Below are positions 1-6,671 of a stretch of DNA of 9,888 bases, piece by piece. A program made the translations under genes and the position numbers. Source of the DNA: Anaerolineae bacterium (GTDB lineage: Bacteria > Chloroflexota > Anaerolineae > Epilineales > JAHCIE01); the NCBI GenBank assembly GCA_026129385.1, contig JAHCIE010000096.1, positions 1 to 9,888 on the forward strand, written 5' to 3'. The notes beneath the pieces were generated by a model. It was not told where the DNA came from. It ran no database searches and saw only the letters and a program-made list of their open reading frames with translations. The stretch's first letter is position 1. Every line of letters starts with the position of its first letter.

Positions 1-1370
1 TCCGTCACGGCCTGGGCGCGCGCCTCGTAGTCGGCCAGAGTCGTCGGGCGGCGCGTCGCAACGAGCAGGCTGTTGAACGAGCCGTCGGGCGCGACCACGT
101 ACACGCTGGGGAACACCTCGCGCAGCGTCGCCGCCAGCGCATCCACCAGGCGGTGATCGGTCGGGCTATGACCGACGTTGACCACCAGCGCCCCATCGTC
201 GCTCAGGCGATCGCGCGCCTGGCTAAAGAACTCGACTGTCGTCATGTGGAACGGAATGTACGGCTGGCGGTAGGCGTCCACGATGAGCACGTCGTAGCGC
301 CCCGTGTCCCGTTGGAGCCAGGCGCGACCGTCGGCAATCACCGTCGTCAGGTTGGGTAGCCGCAAATCGAAAAACCGCTCGCCCACCTCCACCACCAGCG
401 GGTCGATCTCGATGCCCACGATAGGCAGCGGGCCATACAGCGCGCTATACTGGCGGGCCACCGTCCCCGCTGCCAGCCCGATGACCGCCAGCGAGCGGGG
501 CGCAGCGTCGCGGGCGAACAACGGCGCGACCGCGAAGCTATCCCAGATACCGCCGCCGAACAGCCGGTCGGGATTGTACCACGAGTGCAGCGCCTGTCCC
601 TCATTCAGCGCGAGCCAGCGGTCGCGGCCCGCCTCCAGCGCCTGCACGAAGTGGTATGGCGACTCGCCCTCGTACAGCACGCCCGCGCCCGGCCGCACCA
701 CGCTCGGCGCGACCAGTTCTAGCAGCAGCAGCGATGCCAATCCCGCCGCCGCGCCCAGGCTCGCCCGCCGCCGCGCGTGCAGGAGCAGCCCCACCGCAGC
801 CATCCCCAGCAGGGCCACGGCGAAGAACAGGAACGACCGCCGCGTACCCAGCGCCGGGATGAGGACCAGCACGGCCAGGAACACGCCGACGATACTACCC
901 ACCGTGGACAGGGCCACCAGCCCACCCACGTCCCGCCCCGCCGTGCGCACGTCGTCCAGGGACAGACGCACCGCGAAGGGCGTCAGCGTCCCCAGCAGCG
1001 TGACGGGCACAGCCAGCAAGGCCACCGTCGCCAGCAGCGAGCCGACAAACAGGCCCACCGAGGCGTCAAAGAAGTTCTGCAGCGACGCCGTCAGGATGGG
1101 GCGGGCGACGAAGGGCACGACACCGATCAGGAAGCCCGCCAGCGCCGTCACCCCGTATAATACACCAGGGTCCGGGGTGCGGTCGGCCAGGCGGCCCCCC
1201 AGCCACGCGCCCACCGCCAGGTACAGCAGGATGAGGCCGATGAGATTGGCCCACACCAGCAGCGACGTGCCGAAGAAGGGCGCTAGTAGCCGCGACGCGG
1301 CCATCTCAACGCCCAGACCAGCCATCCCGCCAACAAACACCAGCCCCCGTAGCCAGCCACGGTGGGACAC
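1..1370 (-). CDS. Fused membrane / spermidine-synthase-like protein (3' end outside window)
   Basis: The minus strand is open from 1487 to the window edge; 456 residues are present from the chosen start and no stop is reached. Residues 1-220 contain about seven hydrophobic segments (roughly 8-28, 38-58, 69-90, 105-130, 150-171, 178-198, 203-220). The N-terminus carries the pattern GMAGLGVEMAASRLLAP, typical of the N-terminal membrane half of fused MFS/spermidine-synthase proteins. Residues from about 225 form a Rossmann methyltransferase-like domain: IGLAAGT (glycine-rich loop), GIEIDP with Glu321 expected to hold the ribose of the nucleoside cofactor, IADGRAW, and IVDAYRQPYIPFH with Asp365 in the position of the catalytic aspartate. 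Start: there is no ATG near the N-terminus. GTG at 1370 has GGAG five bases upstream and gives the usual short N-terminus. Aminopropyl transfer to putrescine is not proven, because these fusions often diverge in the acceptor site. Family assignment is firm; substrate is unknown. Confidence 0.9.
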   Translation of the reverse strand, partial: MSHRGWLRGLVFVGGMAGLGVEMAASRLLAPFFGTSLLVWANLIGLILLYLAVGAWLGGRLADRTPDPGVLYGVTALAGFLIGVVPFVARPILTASLQNFFDASVGLFVGSLLATVALLAVPVTLLGTLTPFAVRLSLDDVRTAGRDVGGLVALSTVGSIVGVFLAVLVLIPALGTRRSFLFFAVALLGMAAVGLLLHARRRASLGAAAGLASLLLLELVAPSVVRPGAGVLYEGESPYHFVQALEAGRDRWLALNEGQALHSWYNPDRLFGGGIWDSFAVAPLFARDAAPRSLAVIGLAAGTVARQYSALYGPLPIVGIEIDPLVVEVGERFFDLRLPNLTTVIADGRAWLQRDTGRYDVLIVDAYRQPYIPFHMTTVEFFSQARDRLSDDGALVVNVGHSPTDHRLVDALAATLREVFPSVYVVAPDGSFNSLLVATRRPTTLADYEARAQAVT

Positions 1371-1424
1371 GAAGACTCCGGACGTAATGACGAAGGCCGA
1401 AAGGCCACGGATACACCACCGCCA

Positions 1425-1453
1425 AGTATAGGCGCGCGCCGGGGCGGCGACAA
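1425..1453 (-). promoter_or_regulatory. Putative sigma70-type promoter of the fused membrane/synthase gene
   Basis: Read on the minus strand, TTGTCG (1453..1448) is followed after exactly 17 bases by TATACT (1430..1425). This matches the consensus at 4/6 and 5/6 positions. The expected transcript start is near 1418, giving a leader of about 50 bases before the GTG at 1370. It lies between the propeller gene stop (1530) and the next gene, which suggests that the downstream gene can be transcribed independently. Assignment is by pattern only. Confidence 0.5.
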
Positions 1454-1504
1454 AAGAGGCGACCCGCGCCAGGCTAGACCCTGCTGCTCACCCAACATGA
1501 GGAA

Positions 1505-1536
1505 GACCTGACAGGTTTCCAGAAACCTGTCAGGTC
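1505..1536. repeat. Perfect 32-bp palindrome (15-bp arms, 2-base centre)
   Basis: The arm GACCTGACAGGTTTC is followed by CA and then by its exact reverse complement GAAACCTGTCAGGTC. As RNA it would form a very stable hairpin on either strand. It overlaps the end of the propeller gene: the TGA stop (1532..1530) and the last codons are inside one arm. Neither side has a real T-tract (TTCCTCAT on the minus strand), so it is not a textbook intrinsic terminator, though it could end or protect the leftward transcript. The exact symmetry also fits a dispersed palindromic element that inserted at the 3' end of the gene. CCTGTCA recurs once more just outside (1535..1541). Confidence 0.85.
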
Positions 1537-4500
1537 CTGTCAACTCCAGCAACAGCCGCTCCTACCCCTTGACGATGACCGCCCCCCAGGCCCGCCTCGG
1601 CGATCTGGCGATTCAGGGCGGGCACGGCCTCCGCCTTGAGCGTTTCCCACTCCGCCAGCGTCGCGTCGATTTTGGCCGTCAGGTGGTCGAGCACCGCATA
1701 CGCCTGGTCCGTCGGGCGATAGTCGCCCATGCCCACCACGCTGCGTAGTTCGGCCAGTTGCTGGTAGAGGCGGAGGCCCTCGTTGTTGTAGACCCAACTG
1801 GCCTTGATGTCCGGCACGAGCAGCTTCTTCTCAACCTCCAGCGTCCTATCGCGCAACGCCTCGGCCGCCTTCCCCACGGCCTTGCCCGTCGCCAGCCCCG
1901 CCGTACGCTGGCTCCAGCCATCCATCTGGCCGCGCAAGTCGCGCATCTGGTTGATGGCCGCCGCCATCTGGCTCACCTTGTCGAGAATGCGGCGCTGAAG
2001 GTTGTACTGCGCCTGCAAATCCTCCGCGCTGGCCGTCACACGCCCCGCTGCCACGACCTCGAAGCGCTGCGTCTGGCTCTGGTCGCCGACCGTCAGCGTC
2101 ACGCTGTACACGCCAGGCGGCACAAACGGCCCCTCGATCAGCGTCTCGGCGGCCACGTCGCTGCCCTCAATCTTCGTCGCGTGAGCCAGGCGTAGGTCCC
2201 AGACAAAGCGGTTCCAGCCCGCGTTGGCCGGCGCGCGCAGGTCCTTCACCTCCGCGGCGGCGTTCGGCGTCAACTCCTCGCCCTCCTCGCCCTCGCCCGC
2301 CAGCGTGCCTTGCGACGCCTCCGCCTCCGTGAGCGTAGGCGCCAGGCCCGCCTTCTTGCGCTCCTCGGCCGTCATGCTGGTGAATTCCCGCACCGTCATG
2401 CCGCCCGCGTCCTGAATCGTCACCTTGATGGGTTTAGTGGGCATCTCGGCCAGCCAATAGGTAATCACCGCCCCGCGCGGCGGGTTCTCCCCCACGTCCA
2501 GGTAGCGCCGCTTGAGCGCACCCTCCGGCGACTTGCTCACCGTAAACGCCCCACCGTTGCCCAGATAGTTCTTGCTGCCCAGGTTATTGCCCACCCAGTC
2601 GATGCCCGGCATGATGCGCCGGGTCGCACGGGGCGCGAACAGGTGCGCCTGGCCCTGGGTCACAGTGTCGCTCATCTGGCGCAGCGGGTTGATGTCATCG
2701 AGAATCCAGATCGAGCGGCCGTGGGTTCCCACAATCAGGTCATCATCCTTGACCAGAATCTCATGGACCGGGCTGACCGGCAGGTTGAGCATGAATCGCT
2801 GCCACGTCGCACCGTCGTCCCACGACAGGTACAGGCCCGTCTCCGTCCCCGCGAACAGCAGGCCCCGCCGCACCGGGTCGGCCCGCACCACGCGCACAAA
2901 GTCATCGTGGGGGATGCCGTCGTCGATGCGCGTCCAGCGCATCCCGTAGTCGGTCGCCTTGTAGATATAGGGCCGGTAATCGTCCAGCTTGTAGCGGTAG
3001 GCGGCGACGTACACCGTGCCCGGGTCGAAGGGCGACACCTCGATACCGCTAATCGTAGACCAGTCGAGCATCCCCGGCGGCGTCACGTTGGTCCAGGTCT
3101 GGCCACCGTCCCGGGTCAGGTGCAGCAGACCGTCATCAGAGCCGGCCCACAGCGTCCCCCGCTCGTGGGGCGACTCGACCAGAGAGAAGACGATGGCGTA
3201 CGTCTCCGCGCCGATGGAGTCGCGGTTCACCGGCCCCCCGGTCGGCTTGAGAGTCCCCGGATCGGCGCGCGTCAGGTCGGGACTGATGGGCTCCCAGCTC
3301 TGGCCCTCATTCGTCGACCGGAAGACCAGGTTGCCGCCGATGTACAGCGTGTGGGAGTCATGCGGCGACAGGAGGATCGGATACGTCCAGTGGAAGCGAT
3401 ACCTGTCCTCCTCCGCCCCATAGCCGTTCATCGCCTCCGGCCAGGTCGTAATCAGGCGAATCTGGTCGCTATGGCCGTCATAGCGTTCCAGCGAGTTGCC
3501 GCCGCCCGGCGCCGACCCGATCGCCCCCACATAGATGATATTGTGGTCGTCGGGATGCACCACGATGTAGCCGCTCTCGCCCGAGCCAGTCTCGTAGCAA
3601 TCGCCCCACTTGATGCCGTTGTGATTGACATCGCTGGGAATCGCGATGCTGGTATTGTCCTGCTGCGTACCGTAGACATAGTACGGGTGGCGGTCATCGG
3701 TCGCCAGGTGGTAGAACTGGGCCGTCGGCTGGTTATAGATGCTCGACCACGACACCGCGCCATTGTACGACACGTTCGCCCCGCCGTCGTTGCCCTGCAC
3801 CATGCGCAGCGGGTTCTTGGGATCGATCCACAGATCATGGTTGTCGCCGTGGGGCGTGTCGATCTCGGCGAAGGTCTTGCCGCCGTCAGTGGACTTCCAG
3901 AAGGCCAGGTTGTTGATGTAGACAGTATCGCCATCCTGAGGGTCAGCCGTGATGTGAACATAATACCAGGCACGGGAGATGAGGCGGAAGTCACCGCTGA
4001 CCTTCTCCCAAGTATTGCCATAGTCGTCGGAGCGGTACAGCCCGCCATCGGGCTGATGCTCGATGAGCGCCCACACCCGGCCCTGCTTCGCCGGGGATAC
4101 AGCCACGCCCATCTTCCCTTTTATGCCCTGAGGCAGCCCCTTGCTCCCGCTAATGTCGGTCCATGTCTCGCCGCCATCCATCGAGCGCCACACGCTGCTG
4201 TCAGGCCCACCGCTGGAAATCATCCACGGGCTGCGGTACGCCTCCCAGATCGTCGTGAACAAGATGCGCGGGTTCTTGGGGTCCACGCTCAGGTCGACCG
4301 CCCCCGCCTTATCGCTCTTGTGGAGGACAAGCCGCCAACTCTGCCCGCCATCGATGGACTTGTAGACGCCGCGCGCCGGATGCGGGCCGAAAGCATGACC
4401 CAGCGCGGCCACCCACACCACGTCCGGATTCTGCGGGTGGACGCGGATCTTGCCAATGTGGCGCGTATCCGCCAGTCCCATGTGCTGCCACGACTTGCCC

Positions 4501-4820
4501 GCATCCGTCGATTTGTAGACGCCGTCACCGTGGGACACGTCGATGCGAATCGCTGTCTCGCCCATGCCCGCGTAGATGACATTGGAGTCGGAGGGCGCGA
4601 CCTCCAGCGCCCCGACCGACGAGGTCTTCAGGTACGGGTCCGATACACATTCCCAATACTGCCCGCCATCGGTCGTCTTCCAGATACCCCCCGCGACGCC
4701 GCCAAAATAGAAGACGTTGGGGTTGTCGTAGTCACCCGAGACAGCGACGACGCGGCCGCCGCGAAACGGCCCGATACAGCGCCACTCGAGCAGTCCGGTG
4801 AGATCCTTCGCGTCCGCCAT
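1530..4820 (-). CDS. WD40/YVTN/BNR (Asp-box, VPS10/sortilin-like) propeller protein
   Basis: The product is 1096 residues. About ten Asp-box motifs (S/T-x-D-x-G-x-x-W) are visible, for example KTTDGGQYW (48-56), KSTDAGKSW (103-111), KSIDGGQSW (154-162), RSMDGGETW (212-220), RSDDYGNTW (263-271), KSTDGGKTF (309-317), RSTNEGQSW (501-509), TRDGGQTW (569-576), KATDYGMRW (621-629) and SWDDGATW (666-673). They indicate tandem beta-propellers over residues 10-710. The N-terminal LEWRCIGPFRGGR is typical of a family often labelled glycosyl hydrolase, but no sialidase catalytic set is evident, so enzymatic activity is not claimed. Next come a beta-rich region with an acidic linker (about 832-862), a VPPGVYSVTLTVGDQ beta-sandwich-like stretch (899-913) and a helical C-terminus (935-1096). 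Start: ATG 4820 has AAGGAG six bases upstream; the upstream ATG at 4865 falls on the -10 element. No signal peptide is seen at this start. Confidence 0.93.
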   Translation of the reverse strand: MADAKDLTGLLEWRCIGPFRGGRVVAVSGDYDNPNVFYFGGVAGGIWKTTDGGQYWECVSDPYLKTSSVGALEVAPSDSNVIYAGMGETAIRIDVSHGDGVYKSTDAGKSWQHMGLADTRHIGKIRVHPQNPDVVWVAALGHAFGPHPARGVYKSIDGGQSWRLVLHKSDKAGAVDLSVDPKNPRILFTTIWEAYRSPWMISSGGPDSSVWRSMDGGETWTDISGSKGLPQGIKGKMGVAVSPAKQGRVWALIEHQPDGGLYRSDDYGNTWEKVSGDFRLISRAWYYVHITADPQDGDTVYINNLAFWKSTDGGKTFAEIDTPHGDNHDLWIDPKNPLRMVQGNDGGANVSYNGAVSWSSIYNQPTAQFYHLATDDRHPYYVYGTQQDNTSIAIPSDVNHNGIKWGDCYETGSGESGYIVVHPDDHNIIYVGAIGSAPGGGNSLERYDGHSDQIRLITTWPEAMNGYGAEEDRYRFHWTYPILLSPHDSHTLYIGGNLVFRSTNEGQSWEPISPDLTRADPGTLKPTGGPVNRDSIGAETYAIVFSLVESPHERGTLWAGSDDGLLHLTRDGGQTWTNVTPPGMLDWSTISGIEVSPFDPGTVYVAAYRYKLDDYRPYIYKATDYGMRWTRIDDGIPHDDFVRVVRADPVRRGLLFAGTETGLYLSWDDGATWQRFMLNLPVSPVHEILVKDDDLIVGTHGRSIWILDDINPLRQMSDTVTQGQAHLFAPRATRRIMPGIDWVGNNLGSKNYLGNGGAFTVSKSPEGALKRRYLDVGENPPRGAVITYWLAEMPTKPIKVTIQDAGGMTVREFTSMTAEERKKAGLAPTLTEAEASQGTLAGEGEEGEELTPNAAAEVKDLRAPANAGWNRFVWDLRLAHATKIEGSDVAAETLIEGPFVPPGVYSVTLTVGDQSQTQRFEVVAAGRVTASAEDLQAQYNLQRRILDKVSQMAAAINQMRDLRGQMDGWSQRTAGLATGKAVGKAAEALRDRTLEVEKKLLVPDIKASWVYNNEGLRLYQQLAELRSVVGMGDYRPTDQAYAVLDHLTAKIDATLAEWETLKAEAVPALNRQIAEAGLGGGHRQGVGAAVAGVDRT

Positions 4821-4863
4821 GGCAAGCTCCTTCTCTGTTGTTTCACTTAGTTGGATGTCGACC

Positions 4864-4892
4864 ATTGTAACAGACCGCAAACACCTCGGCAA
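4864..4892 (-). promoter_or_regulatory. Putative promoter of the propeller gene
   Basis: On the minus strand TTGCCG (4892..4887) lies 17 bases before TACAAT (4869..4864), and the -10 is preceded by TG one base away (TGTTACAAT), an extended -10. Predicted transcription starts near 4857, about 37 bases before ATG 4820. This supports that ATG over the one at 4865. Pattern-based call with a good match. Confidence 0.6.
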
Positions 4893-4922
4893 GAACGAGC
4901 ATCGCTTCGCCCTCCCCTCTGG

Positions 4923-4966
4923 CACACAGGTCACACAGGCGCAAAGATACGAGGCGCAAAGATACG
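4923..4966. repeat. Adjacent short tandem duplications in the divergent intergenic region
   Basis: AGGCGCAAAGATACG occurs twice without a gap (4937..4951 and 4952..4966). Immediately before it, overlapping by four bases, CACACAGGT/CACACAGGC is a 9-bp duplication (4923..4940). Read on the minus strand the unit is CGTATCTTTGCGCCT, similar to short repetitive phrases I recall from intergenic regions of several bacterial groups (recollection, not checked). The block lies about 30 to 75 bases upstream of the -35 of the propeller gene, so an operator role is possible but unproven. The rest of the gap to 5074 shows no clear gene; the minus-strand frame through it (4843..5130) looks non-coding. Confidence 0.8.
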
Positions 4967-5074
4967 AAGGAGACGATCATAACTCTCCTCTTCGCGCCGG
5001 CGCTGCCTGGCCTTCGTGTTTGTGACCAGTACAACGGCACCGCGAGTGAGAAGATCGCTGGCGCACAATCTGCG

Positions 5075-5105
5075 TTGATAGCCTGACGGCAAACTATGCT
5101 AGAAT
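5075..5105 (+). promoter_or_regulatory. Putative rightward promoter with extended -10
   Basis: TTGATA (5075..5080) is followed 19 bases later by TAGAAT (5100..5105), itself preceded by TGC (5097..5099), making an extended -10. The 19-base spacing is longer than ideal, but an extended -10 tolerates a weak -35. Predicted initiation at about 5111-5113 coincides with the GTG codon at 5113, so the transcript could be leaderless. It would drive the disrupted membrane gene and probably the DinB-like gene behind it. Confidence 0.45.
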
Positions 5106-5112
5106 TACCGAT

Positions 5113-6058
5113 GTGAACAAGATTGCCCACGGCGCGCGTCGCGCCCCCGCCTTATCGACACACCCTCGCCCTGGGTTTCAACCTGGCCGTGAGCGCGCCC
5201 TTAGCCATCGCCATCGCGGCCGTGCTCGATGTTGTCTACTGGCTCAGCCCCGCCTGTCCCTGGGCGATACCTGGCTAACCCTCATGCGTGACCAGCTGGC
5301 CGCCGCCCCGGTCGATCAGGCGCCGCGCAACCCCTCCTCTATCGCCCTGCGCGCAAGCCAGCAATCCTACTCACCCTCCTGTCGGCGCCGCCAGCCTCGG
5401 CGGCCTGTGGCCCTGGGCCTGTCCAGCCTCTTCGGCGGCGCGCGGCATCGCCAGCTGGGCGACGCCCTGGACATCCCCTCGATGGCATGAAAAGCGCGCT
5501 ACTGGTTATCGCCCTGCTGATCCTCCGGCACCCTCGTCGGCGCGCTCTACCGTCTTCGTCGCCGCCCGTGTCCGAGCGCAGGCCCCTGCGCCTGAGCGCA
5601 TCGCCGCCTGGGTCATCGGCGCCTGGGGTCGCATCCTCCTCCTGAACGCCATCGACTGCTCGGCCATCATGATTCTTAGCGTCCCCTTCAGCCTGCTCCT
5701 CGTCATCGCCAACATGATCAGCCCCCTCGGCCCTGCCCTGGTAGCCTTCGCCATCGTCATCTTCTTCCTCCTCTGGGCCTACGGCTGGTTCACCGTGCCC
5801 GCCATCGTCCTCGACGAGATCAACCCGGCCCGCGCCTACTGGCGCAGCTGGCAGGTCGTCCGTCGCCACTTCTGGCCGGCGGCGGGCCTCGTCCTGTTGA
5901 GCTTCCTGCTCAGCCTCGGCTTCGGCGAGCTGTGGCGGTGGATTGCCGAAGAGGCCTGGGCCGTGCCCATTGCCATCCTCGGCCAGGCCTTCCTCAGCAC
6001 CGCGCTGACCGCCTCGATGATGGTATTCTACGATACCCGCAAGGCCTCCAAGAGCTAA
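5113..6058 (+). pseudogene. Multi-pass membrane protein gene, first half broken by about eight single-base shifts
   Basis: From about 5552 to the TAA at 6056 one frame is open and clearly coding: APERIAAWVIGAWG, several hydrophobic helices, then VPAIVLDEINPARAYW and an RRHFWPAAG helix start, ending DTRKASKS. Between 5113 and 5552 recognisable protein pieces jump between all three frames: MNKIAHGARRAP, then YRHTLALGFNLAVSAP with VLDVVYWLS, then LSLGDTWLTLMRDQLAAAPVD, YRPARKPAILLTLLSA, ASLGGLWPWA, LSSLFGGAR, MKSALLVIALLIL, GTLVGALY, VFVAARV. Adding or removing one base, usually a C, near 5144-5148, 5248-5251, 5331-5334, 5385-5392, 5418-5419, 5475-5478, 5525-5526 and 5550-5551 joins all pieces into one protein of about 315 residues with about seven helices. 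The architecture recalls YciC/DUF975-type membrane proteins, but I do not recognise the exact family. Start GTG 5113 is inferred. It is either true decay or local consensus error. Confidence 0.8.
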
Positions 6059-6082
6059 CGACATCGCAACAAGGACACAGCC

Positions 6083-6574
6083 ATGATGAAAAGCGCAGAT
6101 GAACTGGCCGCCAGGTTGACCACCGAGCGCGAGCGGCTGCGGCAGGCGCTCCAGGGCGTGGACGCCGCCACCGCCGCCTGCCGCATCGACGGCGTCGATG
6201 GCTGGACATCCATCCACGACGCCATGAAGCACGTCGCCTCGGCCGAATACAGCATGATGATCATCGTGCAGCGTACCCTCGACGGAACCTACCAGAAGGT
6301 GCAGGACTTCGACCTCAACCGCTTCAACGCCCGCCAGGTCGAGAAGCGCGCTGGACAGTCGTGGGCCGATACCCTGGGCGAACTGGAACAGGTGCGCGCC
6401 CACACGATGCAGACCCTCGCCGGTCTGACCGAGGAGCAGCTTGCCATACCCACCCATCACCCCGTCTGGGGCGATGTGGACATCGCGGGCATGTTTCGCA
6501 TTATTTCCATCCACGACAGCCTGCATCGCAAGGATGTCGAAACCCTCAAGGATGAGTTGGCCAAAGCCCCATAA
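6083..6574 (+). CDS. DinB-family (metal-binding four-helix bundle) protein
   Basis: The product is 163 residues, a normal length for a DinB-like protein. The fold signature is visible: WTSIHDAMKHVASAE (41-55), giving His50 in the first metal-ligand position with Glu55 after it, and ISIHDSLHRKD near the C-terminus with His144 and His148 four residues apart. These three histidines match the metal triad of the DinB/YfiT/maleylpyruvate-isomerase N-terminal superfamily. Members include thiol-dependent transferases (bacillithiol or mycothiol) and many proteins of unknown role; the substrate here cannot be told. Starts at ATG 6083 with AAGGA seven bases upstream; the adjacent ATG 6086 is an alternative. 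It begins 24 bases after the membrane gene stop, so the two are probably co-transcribed. It shows no frame disruption, unlike its upstream neighbour. It is likely cytoplasmic. Confidence 0.88.
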   Translation: MMKSADELAARLTTERERLRQALQGVDAATAACRIDGVDGWTSIHDAMKHVASAEYSMMIIVQRTLDGTYQKVQDFDLNRFNARQVEKRAGQSWADTLGELEQVRAHTMQTLAGLTEEQLAIPTHHPVWGDVDIAGMFRIISIHDSLHRKDVETLKDELAKAP

Positions 6575-6671
6575 CCCTCACCCCGGTCGGTTCAGCGAGT
6601 CGCAGAATTGGAGCGTCTCCCCGTTTCCTCACATGGCTGACCCACCAGCTCGAGACTGAAAGGATCCAACG

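Noticed and set aside
304..1431. 375-codon open frame on the plus strand
   Set aside because: It lies antisense to the membrane/synthase gene. The product is a Ser/Arg/Pro/Thr-rich low-complexity string without motifs.
1505..1536. Palindrome as a classical intrinsic terminator
   Set aside because: The stem is strong but no run of T follows on either strand, so only a weaker statement (hairpin or repeat) is supported.
2310..4850. 846-codon open frame on the plus strand
   Set aside because: It is entirely antisense to the propeller gene, whose Asp-box repeats are unmistakable. The translated product is Arg/His/Val-rich with no domain pattern, as expected for the complement of GC-rich coding sequence.
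4843..5130. 95-codon minus-strand frame through the divergent intergenic region
   Set aside because: It runs through the tandem repeats (VSLRLVSLRL) and the propeller promoter, has no ribosome binding site and no recognisable domain, and is most likely non-coding.
5339..6526. 395-codon open frame on the minus strand across the membrane and DinB-like genes
   Set aside because: It is antisense to the clear DinB histidine motifs and to the intact half of the membrane gene. The product is a Gly/Asp/Glu-rich artefact.
6575..6671. Separate promoter directly upstream of the amylase
   Set aside because: TTGGAG near 6609 has no matching -10 at a reasonable distance. Only the ribosome binding site AAAGGA at 6659..6664 is supported, so transcription may come from upstream or from a promoter I cannot recognise.
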